A DNA stretch of 64,000 nucleotides from Dehalococcoidia bacterium (lineage in GTDB: Bacteria > Chloroflexota > Dehalococcoidia > Tepidiformales > Tepidiformaceae): NCBI GenBank assembly GCA_020850615.1, contig JADZEI010000045.1, positions 46,889 to 110,888 of the forward strand. The letters are read 5' to 3'. Position numbers and translations under genes: made by a program. The notes under the pieces were generated by a model. It was not told the origin of the DNA and ran no database searches. It worked only from the letters and a program-made list of their open reading frames with translations. This document shows positions 7,352 to 14,340 of this stretch, one piece after another; position 1 is the stretch's first letter; every line of letters starts with the position of its first letter.

Positions 7352-9192
7352 GGCTGCAGCGGGAGGAGCGTCCCGGCTTCGTCCATGTGGACGAAGTAGG
7401 CGGTGCAGGGCTCGACGGTCGCGAAGTCGTGGACCCAGCCGGGGACGTCCGGGCCGGCGTACTGCTCCCACGCCTGGGTGGCGGCGTCGTAGCGGTAGGC
7501 CGTGGTGTACTTGCCCGCGATGCTTGCGAAGGCGTCGCGGATGTCGCCTTCGCCGCCGATGTAGACGAAGTCGTTCCAGCCGGGCTGGAGCTGGACCGGC
7601 ACCGGCACGGCGAGCGCGAACCCGGCCGGGAGCGTCGTCTCAGCGGTCGCGTAGAACCAGTAGGACTCGCCGGGCAGGAGGGTGGTGAGCGTGCGGCTCA
7701 CGGCCGTGCCTGCGAACCAGTGGGTGTAGGTCCCGGCTCCGTCGGCCAGGTGGTAGATCGCGCTGACCACGCCGCCGTTCGCCGGGAAGGACGCGCCGAG
7801 GGTTAGCGGCGTGGGATAGAAGTAGCCGGCCAGGTTCCAGCCGGGTTCGAGGGTGAGGTTGCCGCACTGGGCCGAGCCACCGCCGACGCGGGCGGAGGGG
7901 CCGAACTCGCTGGTGTTACCCTCGGCGTCGGTGGCGGTGGCGGTCACCCATGCGCCGGGCAGCACCGGCGGGGCGACGAAGCTGAAGTTGCCCGATGCGT
8001 CCGTGACCGCCCGCGCGATGGGGATGGGCTCGCGGCCGTAGTCGTTCGCCCCGCCGGGTTCGTGGTGGGCCATGTAGAGCTCGACCTCGCAGGTGTCGCA
8101 GCCGGGCACCACGCCGGTAATCGCCGACTGGGTCGGCCGCGTGAACTGGGGATGGTTCTGGAGCTGGTTCGGGCCGCTGTCGGCATCGTTGGCGTCGTTC
8201 GGGTTGCGGATCGCGTCGGCGCCGAGGTCGATCGCCATCCCTGCCGCGATTTCGAAGCGGTTCGTGGCGAGCCGGTTTCGCACGACGCCGGGCTCGGCGG
8301 AACCGGCGACGACCTGGATGCCCGCGATCGAGGTGTTCGCGATGTCGTTCGCGCGGACGGTGGTGGCGGCGGAGGGCGGGAGGAGCTGGATGCCTATCGA
8401 AGCCGGCGCAGGCGCGCCGCCCGGCGACCGGCCGATGGTGTTCGCGGCCACCGATGTGCCCCCGACCGCGGCGCTGCTCGCGACATCGCCGACGGCGATC
8501 GCGGTGCCCGCGTTGCCGATGGTGTTGCCCCCGGCGGTCGCGCCGGCTTCGGCGCCGACGATGGCGGGCGCGGTGGTGACCCGGATGCCGGTGGCGACCG
8601 TCAGTGGCGCGCCGTCGCGGTCGAAGCCCACGTGGTTGTCGCGGAGGGTGCCGCCGCCGGTGACGAGGATGCCGGTGTCGCAGCCGCCGGTGATGGTGGC
8701 CGTCGCGCTGGCGCCGGCGCCGTGGAGGGCGAAGCAGTTGCGTTCGAACGACCGGATTGCGAGGGCGCGGACCTCGCCGCCGTCGCCTTCGACCACGAGC
8801 CCGTCGGCCTCGCCGTCGAGCTCCGAGCCGTCGACCACGACGCCGCGGTCCGTGGCGTCGACGACGGTGTTGGCGCGGGTGATGGGCGGCAGCGGCGTCG
8901 CGGCGACCGCGATGGTGACCGGTGCGCCGGCGGGGAACGCCTCGGCGCTGAAGCGGATGGTGTAGGCGCCGGGCGAGGTGTCAGCGTTGACCTGGAGGAT
9001 CGCGGCGCGGAGGGTGCACGTCGCCGGGTCGGCGCAGCCGGCGGCCGTGGCCTCGCCATCGGCGGCGCTGGTCACCGTGACCTCGAGCGGGTCATCGGCG
9101 CGGGCGGCCGGCGCGCCCGGGTGCGAGGCGGCGAGAAGGGCACCGGCCGCGGCGACAAAGAGCAGGGCCAGCAGCCGGTGCGCGCTCGACAT
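7348..9192 (-). CDS. Secreted right-handed beta-helix protein (CSLREA-type N-terminus)
   Basis: This 614-residue exported protein begins with a signal peptide (LLALLFVAAAGALLAAS, cleavage near ARA-DD at about 30-33). Next comes a TVTSAADGE...CTLRAAILQVNAD segment typical of CSLREA-domain surface proteins. Residues about 90-340 are repeats rich in G, N, I and V (GNTIGNAG, VAANTIGR) expected to form a parallel beta-helix. A Big/carboxypeptidase-like module (VTDASGNFSFVAPP, VTATATDAEGNTSEFGPS) follows, then a C-terminal domain with two LxPGWN motifs. No catalytic residues are evident. It is probably a cell-surface or secreted protein of unknown ligand. A TAGCTT box ends 6 bases before the ATG and there is no ribosome site. 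Confidence 0.75.
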   Translation of the reverse strand: MSSAHRLLALLFVAAAGALLAASHPGAPAARADDPLEVTVTSAADGEATAAGCADPATCTLRAAILQVNADTSPGAYTIRFSAEAFPAGAPVTIAVAATPLPPITRANTVVDATDRGVVVDGSELDGEADGLVVEGDGGEVRALAIRSFERNCFALHGAGASATATITGGCDTGILVTGGGTLRDNHVGFDRDGAPLTVATGIRVTTAPAIVGAEAGATAGGNTIGNAGTAIAVGDVASSAAVGGTSVAANTIGRSPGGAPAPASIGIQLLPPSAATTVRANDIANTSIAGIQVVAGSAEPGVVRNRLATNRFEIAAGMAIDLGADAIRNPNDANDADSGPNQLQNHPQFTRPTQSAITGVVPGCDTCEVELYMAHHEPGGANDYGREPIPIARAVTDASGNFSFVAPPVLPGAWVTATATDAEGNTSEFGPSARVGGGSAQCGNLTLEPGWNLAGYFYPTPLTLGASFPANGGVVSAIYHLADGAGTYTHWFAGTAVSRTLTTLLPGESYWFYATAETTLPAGFALAVPVPVQLQPGWNDFVYIGGEGDIRDAFASIAGKYTTAYRYDAATQAWEQYAGPDVPGWVHDFATVEPCTAYFVHMDEAGTLLPLQP

Positions 9193-9198
9193 TGGCGG

Positions 9199-9204
9199 AA
9201 GCTA
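9199..9204 (-). promoter_or_regulatory. TAGCTT -10-like box just upstream of start (leaderless candidate)
   Basis: The box ends 6 bases before the ATG at 9192 and no purine-rich ribosome site lies between. This suggests transcription starting at or near the start codon. Confidence 0.35.
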
Positions 9205-9244
9205 CCGCGCGGTTCGCATGTCCGCAACGCGCGGCGGGCGAAGG

Positions 9245-10078
9245 TTAGAGGGCCTGGAAGACGCGCTTGCCGTCCAGCCGCACGATCCGGCCCATGCCGG
9301 GGTGCTGCCAGTGGCCCGCGATCCAGGTGCGGCCGTCGGCGATGGCGTCTTCGAACAGCTTTTCGCGCGTCTTCGCCGAGAGGACCGGGTCGGTGTCGAA
9401 GGCGGGGGACCAGTCCGGGTGGTCGAGCTGCACCGGGTGGTGGCTCGCGTCGCCGATGACGATGGCGCGCGCGCCGTTCGAATAGATGCCGATGGCGACG
9501 TGGCCCGGCGTGTGCCCGGGGGTCGGGATGAACGTGAGGTTCTCGTCGAGCGGCTGCTCGCCGGTCACGAGGTCGACCCGGCCGGCGTCCATCACCGGCT
9601 GCACGCACTCGACGAGATGCGCGTTGCCGGGCTCGTCGAGGTACGCGGGCTTCATCCAGAAGTCGTACTCGGTCTGCTGGATGACCCACCGGGCCTTCGG
9701 GAAGAAGATGTGGCGGTTGCCCTTGTCGTCGTCGACCGTGTTCCAGCCCACATGGTCGACGTGGAGGTGGGTGTTCACGATGAGGTCGATCTCGGAGGGG
9801 TCGACGCCGGCGGCGTGGAGCGCGTCGGGAAGCTTGCCGGGCGGAAAGCCGGTGCGCTTGCGCCCGCCGAGGCCGGTATCGATGAGGATGTTCTTGCCGG
9901 CCGAGCGGAGGAGGAAACAGGTGATCGACATCGGCATGAGGCCGCGTTCGTCGGCGAGGTGGCGGTATTCGGTGATGAACTGCTCGGCGTGCTTCGGCAT
10001 GAACATGGGCGGGTTCATGAGGACCGGCGCATCGAGGAGCGCCGTGATCTCGACGTTGCCGATGGTGATCGTGTGCAT
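9245..10078 (-). CDS. MBL-fold metallo-hydrolase (lactonase-like)
   Basis: This 277-residue metallo-beta-lactamase-fold enzyme carries the dizinc motif HLHVDHVGW at about residues 104-112. Further ligands include His in PTPGHTPGHV and Asp in VIGDASHHPVQ. The layout matches the AHL-lactonase/quorum-quenching-like subgroup, which hydrolyses lactones or phospho- or sulfur-esters; the true substrate cannot be read from sequence. There is no signal peptide, so it is cytoplasmic. A GGGGGAC ribosome site precedes the ATG. Confidence 0.85.
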   Translation of the reverse strand: MHTITIGNVEITALLDAPVLMNPPMFMPKHAEQFITEYRHLADERGLMPMSITCFLLRSAGKNILIDTGLGGRKRTGFPPGKLPDALHAAGVDPSEIDLIVNTHLHVDHVGWNTVDDDKGNRHIFFPKARWVIQQTEYDFWMKPAYLDEPGNAHLVECVQPVMDAGRVDLVTGEQPLDENLTFIPTPGHTPGHVAIGIYSNGARAIVIGDASHHPVQLDHPDWSPAFDTDPVLSAKTREKLFEDAIADGRTWIAGHWQHPGMGRIVRLDGKRVFQAL

Positions 10079-10126
10079 GGGAAGTCCCCCTTCGGGGGCG
10101 GATTCTACGGAGTTCGCGACGGGGCG

Positions 10127-10864
10127 CTAGACGAGCGGCCAGGGATAGTGGCGGTGCGGGCCGGGGAGCGGGAAACGCGGGTCTTCGAGGAGCTGTTCCA
10201 TGCGGCGGCGCACGGCTGTGAGCTCGTCCGGGGCGAGCAACTCGAGCAGCCCGGCCGCGCGCTCGTCGCAGGCGTCGATGGCGGCGTGTGCGGCCCGGAG
10301 GTCGCCGAGGAGCTCCTCCGGGATGGGCTGTTCGGCCCAGTCCCAGATCACGCTGCGGACCTTGTACTGCGGGTGGAAGCAAAGCCCGTGGTCGATGCCC
10401 CAGATGCGGCCGTCGTCATCGATGAGGCAGTGGCCGCCCTTGCGGTCGGCGTTGTTGGCGATGATGTCGAAGACCGCGATGCGTTGGAGCTGGGGCACGA
10501 GCTCGGGCGAGTCCCGCTGCACGAAGAAGTGTTGCTCCGGGTCGTGGCGAATGTAGACCTGGAGCGAGCCGATGCCCTCGGGGCCATCCTTGCGGACCAC
10601 GGTGGGCGGGATAAACGGCCAGCCGAGGAGCTGCGCGAGACGGTAGGCGGCCACTTCGCGGCGGTAGAGGCCGCCCGTAGGGAAGTCCCAGAGCGGCGAC
10701 TCGCCCCGCAGCGGCTTGTAGATGGCCGCGAACGGCTGCCCCGTCGGGGCGCAGAGCTGGGCGATGTAGACGTAGTTCGACGACCACACCTGCCGGCAGT
10801 CGAGGAACTCGCTCTCCAGCAGGAGCCGTTCGATGTCCGCGAAATCGAGCCCCGTTTCGCCCAT
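10127..10864 (-). CDS. SCO1664-family protein (PI3/4-kinase-like fold)
   Basis: This 245-residue protein has the features of the SCO1664 family, related to phosphatidylinositol 3/4-kinases. These are LRGESPLWDFPTGGLYRREVAAY near residues 53-75 (nucleotide-binding half), the catalytic-type NNADRKGGHCL near 136-146, and IDHGLCFH near 155-162. The family is widespread in Actinobacteria and Chloroflexota and is thought to be a kinase of unknown substrate. It appears to be a single-gene unit; a TAAGCT box lies 6 bases before the ATG without a ribosome site. Confidence 0.8.
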   Translation of the reverse strand: MGETGLDFADIERLLLESEFLDCRQVWSSNYVYIAQLCAPTGQPFAAIYKPLRGESPLWDFPTGGLYRREVAAYRLAQLLGWPFIPPTVVRKDGPEGIGSLQVYIRHDPEQHFFVQRDSPELVPQLQRIAVFDIIANNADRKGGHCLIDDDGRIWGIDHGLCFHPQYKVRSVIWDWAEQPIPEELLGDLRAAHAAIDACDERAAGLLELLAPDELTAVRRRMEQLLEDPRFPLPGPHRHYPWPLV

Positions 10865-10870
10865 GCCGCG

Positions 10871-10876
10871 AGCTTA
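10871..10876 (-). promoter_or_regulatory. TAAGCT -10-like box (leaderless candidate)
   Basis: The hexamer ends 6 bases before the ATG at 10864, with no Shine-Dalgarno sequence in between. Confidence 0.35.
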
Positions 10877-10908
10877 GCAGACGGCGGAAGGGGCGCCGGT
10901 GTGGGCGT

Positions 10909-11799
10909 CTATACGGTCATGACGCCGCGGAGGACCGTGACCGCGGAGCCGGCGATGCGCACCTCAACCGGGTCCTCGCCGTCGGCGTCGACTTCGATCT
11001 CGACGATGCCGGGGCGGCCCATGATGTGCCCCTGCTCGACGGAGTAGCGCGGCTCGCGGATGAGCCCGTACTTCCAGAGGTAGGCGGCCATCGCGCCGGT
11101 TGCGCTGCCGGTCACCGGGTCTTCCGGGATGCCGGCGCTGGCGGCGAAGTGCCGGGCGTGGACGCGGTGCGCCGGGTCGAAGGTTTCGAGCGCGAAGATG
11201 TGGGCGCTGAAGTAGTGGCCCACCTGCTCGAGGTCGCTCAGGTGCTGGACGTCGGGCTTGAGCTGCTTCAGGACTTCGAGCGAGCGGACCGGGACCATGG
11301 CCTGGGGCGTGCCGGTGCTGACCACCTGGGCCGGGAGCTCCTGGAGCATGTCGGACGGCTTGATGCCGAGGGCCTGGGCGAAGAGGTTGCGGTCGAGGCG
11401 GCGGCCGAAGTCGGGTTTCGCCTGGGTCATGGTGACGCGGACGGCGCCGGTGTCCGTCTTCGCAAGGTCCACCGGGAGGACGCCGATGCTGAGCTCCTGA
11501 TGCACGCGGCGGGGGCCGCCGGCGAGGTCGATGCGGCCCTCTTCGGCGAGCGTGTGCATGGTGGCGATGGTCGGGTGGCCCGCCAGGGGGATCTCGCGCA
11601 GGGGAGTGAAGAAGCGGACCCGGAAGTCGGCCTTCTCGGAGGGCAGGACGAAGGCTGTCTCGCTGAGGTTCAGCTCGCGGGCGATCTGCTGCATCTGCAG
11701 GTCGCTCAAGCCCTCAGCACGGGAGACGACGCCGCAGGGGTTCCCCGCGAAGGCGCGGGTGGTGAACGCATCGACGATCTTGACCTGGTACTCCGGCAT
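10909..11799 (-). CDS. PhzF family isomerase/epimerase
   Basis: This 296-residue PhzF-like protein starts MPEYQVKIVDAFTTRAFAGNPCGVV. It contains LNLSETAFVLP with the conserved catalytic Glu (about residue 47), FFTPLREIPLAGHPTIAT, and near the C-terminus EDPVTGSATGAMAAYLW. The fold is two diaminopimelate-epimerase-like halves. PhzF enzymes catalyse isomerisations such as that of 2,3-dihydro-3-hydroxyanthranilate, but most homologues, like this one outside a phenazine cluster, have unknown substrates. A TATCCT box lies 7 bases before the ATG, with only pyrimidines between. Confidence 0.9.
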   Translation of the reverse strand: MPEYQVKIVDAFTTRAFAGNPCGVVSRAEGLSDLQMQQIARELNLSETAFVLPSEKADFRVRFFTPLREIPLAGHPTIATMHTLAEEGRIDLAGGPRRVHQELSIGVLPVDLAKTDTGAVRVTMTQAKPDFGRRLDRNLFAQALGIKPSDMLQELPAQVVSTGTPQAMVPVRSLEVLKQLKPDVQHLSDLEQVGHYFSAHIFALETFDPAHRVHARHFAASAGIPEDPVTGSATGAMAAYLWKYGLIREPRYSVEQGHIMGRPGIVEIEVDADGEDPVEVRIAGSAVTVLRGVMTV

Positions 11800-11806
11800 G
11801 CGGGGG

Positions 11807-11812
11807 AGGATA
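11807..11812 (-). promoter_or_regulatory. TATCCT -10-like box (leaderless candidate)
   Basis: It lies 7 bases upstream of the phzF-like ATG. The intervening CCCCCGC cannot act as a ribosome site, so a leaderless transcript is plausible. Confidence 0.4.
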
Positions 11813-11859
11813 GCAGGTGGGGGAAGGGCTGCGTGTGGGTGTGCTGGCGTTTCGCGCGT

Positions 11860-12348
11860 TCAGGCGCCGGAGGGGGGATCGAGGATGATAACGCCGACCC
11901 CGCGCTCATCGGCAAGGGTCTGGGCGGCGTCGAGGATGCGCCGCCCCGCCACCCAGGGCGCGACGTCGTACCCAACATCGCGGAGGTAGCCGGCTCGCTC
12001 CTCAGCGTGTTGCACGTCGGATGCGTCGATCACGGCCGATGCTTCGACGGCGAAGTACTTCTCGCGGGTATCGCCGTTATCGCCCTGGATGCCGCGGACG
12101 AGGACATCCAGGGCGGTGAGGTTCTTCCAGACGGCGTCGGGGATGCGACCTTCGGCGTCAGCCGCTCGCACGAGGGGGAGTTCGGCCGCATGGACGGCTC
12201 GGACTCTGCGAAGCCGCCGCCCGAAGTAGCTGGCCGCGTTTTCCCGAACGCGCCATTCAACGTACCAGTCGCCAAACTCGCCCACGGCGATCCCCTCTAT
12301 CCGTCGCGTGGCCGCCGGCCAAACGCTGTGGCGCGGCCGCCCGTCCAT
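11860..12348 (-). CDS. Conserved hypothetical protein, possibly PD-(D/E)XK-fold
   Basis: This protein of about 162 residues has no firm family assignment. Its C-terminal half (KYFAVEASAVIDASDVQHAEERA then PWVAGRRI and VGVIIL) follows the beta-alpha-beta order seen in small restriction-endonuclease-like proteins, in which a Glu follows a core beta strand. The usual D-ExK triad is not intact, so this is only a suggestion. The ATG at 12348 is used; no strong ribosome site is visible, and a TAGGAT box lies 14 bases upstream. It is divergent from cinA across 65 bases. Confidence 0.6.
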   Translation of the reverse strand: MDGRPRHSVWPAATRRIEGIAVGEFGDWYVEWRVRENAASYFGRRLRRVRAVHAAELPLVRAADAEGRIPDAVWKNLTALDVLVRGIQGDNGDTREKYFAVEASAVIDASDVQHAEERAGYLRDVGYDVAPWVAGRRILDAAQTLADERGVGVIILDPPSGA

Positions 12349-12399
12349 AATGCCATCGCGTCATCCTACCGCACCGGGGTGCGTGGGGTCTGGCAGCGG

Positions 12400-12405
12400 T
12401 ATGAT
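12400..12405 (+). promoter_or_regulatory. TATGAT -10-like box of cinA
   Basis: The hexamer ends 8 bases before the cinA ATG at 12414, so the transcript would start at or within a base or two of the start codon. No clear -35 element is visible. Confidence 0.4.
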
Positions 12406-12413
12406 GCGGCGCC

Positions 12414-12914
12414 ATGTTGCCGCTTGAAGATGATGTGTTGGCCCGGACGATCGGCGAGACGCTGATCGCGCGGGGTGCGAAGATCGCTGTGATGGAGTCG
12501 ACGGCGGGCGGGCTGGTGAGCGCGCGCCTGCTCTCCGTGCCCGGCGCCTCGGCGTGGTTCGACCGCGGGTACGTGGCGTATTCGGGCCCGGCGAAGGCGG
12601 ACGCGGGCACGGACCTGGCGCAGCTCCGGGCGACGGGCGCGGTGGCCGCGGAGGCTGTGCTGGTGATGGCCCGCGGCGCCCGGGACAAGGCCGCCGTGGC
12701 CTACGCGGTCGCGGAGAGCGGGATCGCGGGGCCGCAGGGTAGCCGCCGGTCGACGAAGCCGGTCGGGTTCGTGGCGATCGCGGCGGTGGGCCCTGAAGGC
12801 GAGCGAGCCGTCGAACTGCAGCTCGACGGCTCGCGGGCGGAGGTGATGGTGAAGATCGCCGAGGCGACGCTGCAGCTCCTCGCGGAGCTGATGGACGCCG
12901 CCTCAGCCGGTTAG
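12414..12914 (+). CDS. CinA-family protein (PncC-like nicotinamide-nucleotide amidase)
   Basis: This 166-residue protein corresponds to the C-terminal CinA domain alone. It carries AVMESTAGGLVSARLLSVPGAS near residues 24-45, YVAYSGPAKAD, and AVAESGIAGPQGSRRSTKPVGFVAIA near 100-130. PncC-type enzymes deamidate nicotinamide mononucleotide for NAD recycling. The usual substrate loop GPGGGT reads GPQGSR here, so activity may be altered. The MoCF-like N-terminal half of full-length CinA is absent. Confidence 0.82.
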   Translation: MLPLEDDVLARTIGETLIARGAKIAVMESTAGGLVSARLLSVPGASAWFDRGYVAYSGPAKADAGTDLAQLRATGAVAAEAVLVMARGARDKAAVAYAVAESGIAGPQGSRRSTKPVGFVAIAAVGPEGERAVELQLDGSRAEVMVKIAEATLQLLAELMDAASAG

Positions 12915-13086
12915 CGGCACCTTCCCGGGCCCACCCGCCCGGGTCGAGGCAGATGACCGTCAGGGTGCGCCCGAACTCGTTGGCGGTGGCGCTACAACTG
13001 GCGCGGAGATCTGCGTCCCCGGGTCATCGCTAAGCCGAACGGACATTGACGGGAGGCCGGTAGCGGCAGAGTCCAGGGAGGCAACG

Positions 13087-13527
13087 ATGCAACGTGCGGT
13101 AACAAGGGCGGCTGTGCCCGGGACGAGGTGGCCCAACAGAGTGATGCTCGCGGCAGCGGCGGTGGCGGTGGTCCTGGCCGCGGCGGCGGTGGTTGGCGTG
13201 CAGCTCGCGCGCTCCTCCGAGGGCGAGCGGGCCACCGTGCCGCCGGGTGAGGCGGAGCGGCTTGGCGGCGATGCCGTGCAGCAGGCGGCGCTCGGCGATG
13301 GCGCCGTGACAATGACCGAGTACGAAGAGGGCGTCCACGCCACGATCGCGTGCTACCGCGCAGCCGGCATCCCGGTCATGGACCCGGTCTGGACGGACGG
13401 GCGGCTGGACTACCAGGCGGGGCCGTTCGCGACGAAGGCGGAGCTCGACGCGGCCAAGCCGGTCATGGAGGCGTGCTACCAGGCCCACCTGCGGGGGCTG
13501 GACGTGACGCGCGCGGCAGGGCAGTAG
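13087..13527 (+). CDS. Hypothetical single-pass membrane protein
   Basis: This 146-residue protein has one hydrophobic segment at about residues 19-39 (VMLAAAAVAVVLAAAAVVGV) preceded by positive charges, implying an anchored domain outside the cytoplasm. The soluble part contains two Cys (CYRAAGIPV and CYQAHLRG), which could form a disulfide. AGGGAGG precedes the ATG. No family recognised. Confidence 0.7.
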   Translation: MQRAVTRAAVPGTRWPNRVMLAAAAVAVVLAAAAVVGVQLARSSEGERATVPPGEAERLGGDAVQQAALGDGAVTMTEYEEGVHATIACYRAAGIPVMDPVWTDGRLDYQAGPFATKAELDAAKPVMEACYQAHLRGLDVTRAAGQ

Positions 13528-13578
13528 CCCGAGAAAGACGCCAGAACCACCGAGGGCGGCCGGCGATCGCTGCCCGCC

Positions 13579-14340
13579 CTAGTACACGTCGAAGAGGTTG
13601 AAGCGGGGGCCGTCCTTGCAGCAGAGGCGGACGCCGTGCTTCGTGAAGATGGCGCAGCCGTAGCACATCCCCCAGCCGCAGGGCATGTTCTCTTCCATCA
13701 GGATCTCGGGGCGCTGGCGGCGGCCGTTGAACCGCAGGGTGTCGGCGAGCGCCTGGAACATGGGGTTCGGACCGCAGGCGTAGATCTTGCTCGCCCACTC
13801 CTGGTACTTGCCCAGGTGCTGGGTCACGTAGCCCTTCGCCCCGGCGCTGCCATCCTCGGTGACGACGACGTACTCGACTTCCTTCGGCCAGGCGGCGGCG
13901 CTGAGCAGGTGCGACTCGCTGCGGGCGCCCATCATCGCGACGACGTGGTGCCCGGCGGCGACCGCGCGCTCGGCGGTGTCGACCAGCGGCGCGATGCCGA
14001 CGCCGCCGCCGATGAGGAGCAGGTTCCCTGGGTCATCCGGCAGGCGGAAGCCCTTGCCCAGCGGGCCGTACATGCGGACGACGGCGCCGGTGGGCTGTTC
14101 GCTCAGCCAGCGCGTGCCCCGGCCGACGACCTGGTAGAGGATGGCGAAGCGGTCGCCGTCGACGCGGTAGTAGCTGAAGGCTCGCGCGAACATGGGGTCG
14201 AGCCCCTCGACGCTGCAGTGGACCATCACGAACTGGCCGGGTTCGACACCGCGGGCGAGCTCCGGCGCGTGGAACCAGCTCACGAAGGCGCCGTCCCAGG
14301 CTGGTTCGGTCGAAAGCAGCGTGGCCGTGCTGACGTTCAC
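13579..14340 (-). CDS. pyrK: Dihydroorotate dehydrogenase electron-transfer subunit
   Basis: This 253-residue flavodoxin-reductase-like protein has an FAD domain (ARAFSYYRV, near residue 50), an NAD-binding GGGVGIAPLVDTA near 111-123, and a C-terminal 2Fe-2S cluster site with Cys in MPCGWGMCYGCAIF and RLCC. It passes electrons from PyrD's flavin to NAD in class 1B dihydroorotate oxidation. The GTG start at 14340 overlaps the carB stop by four bases (GTGA), so it is translationally coupled. No pyrD lies next to it, so the catalytic partner must be elsewhere. Confidence 0.9.
   Translation of the reverse strand: MNVSTATLLSTEPAWDGAFVSWFHAPELARGVEPGQFVMVHCSVEGLDPMFARAFSYYRVDGDRFAILYQVVGRGTRWLSEQPTGAVVRMYGPLGKGFRLPDDPGNLLLIGGGVGIAPLVDTAERAVAAGHHVVAMMGARSESHLLSAAAWPKEVEYVVVTEDGSAGAKGYVTQHLGKYQEWASKIYACGPNPMFQALADTLRFNGRRQRPEILMEENMPCGWGMCYGCAIFTKHGVRLCCKDGPRFNLFDVY

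Noticed and set aside
10127..10864. Possible HipA-type toxin kinase
   Set aside because: The NNADRKGGH and IDHGLCFH motifs and length match SCO1664-family proteins better, and there is no HipB antitoxin gene.
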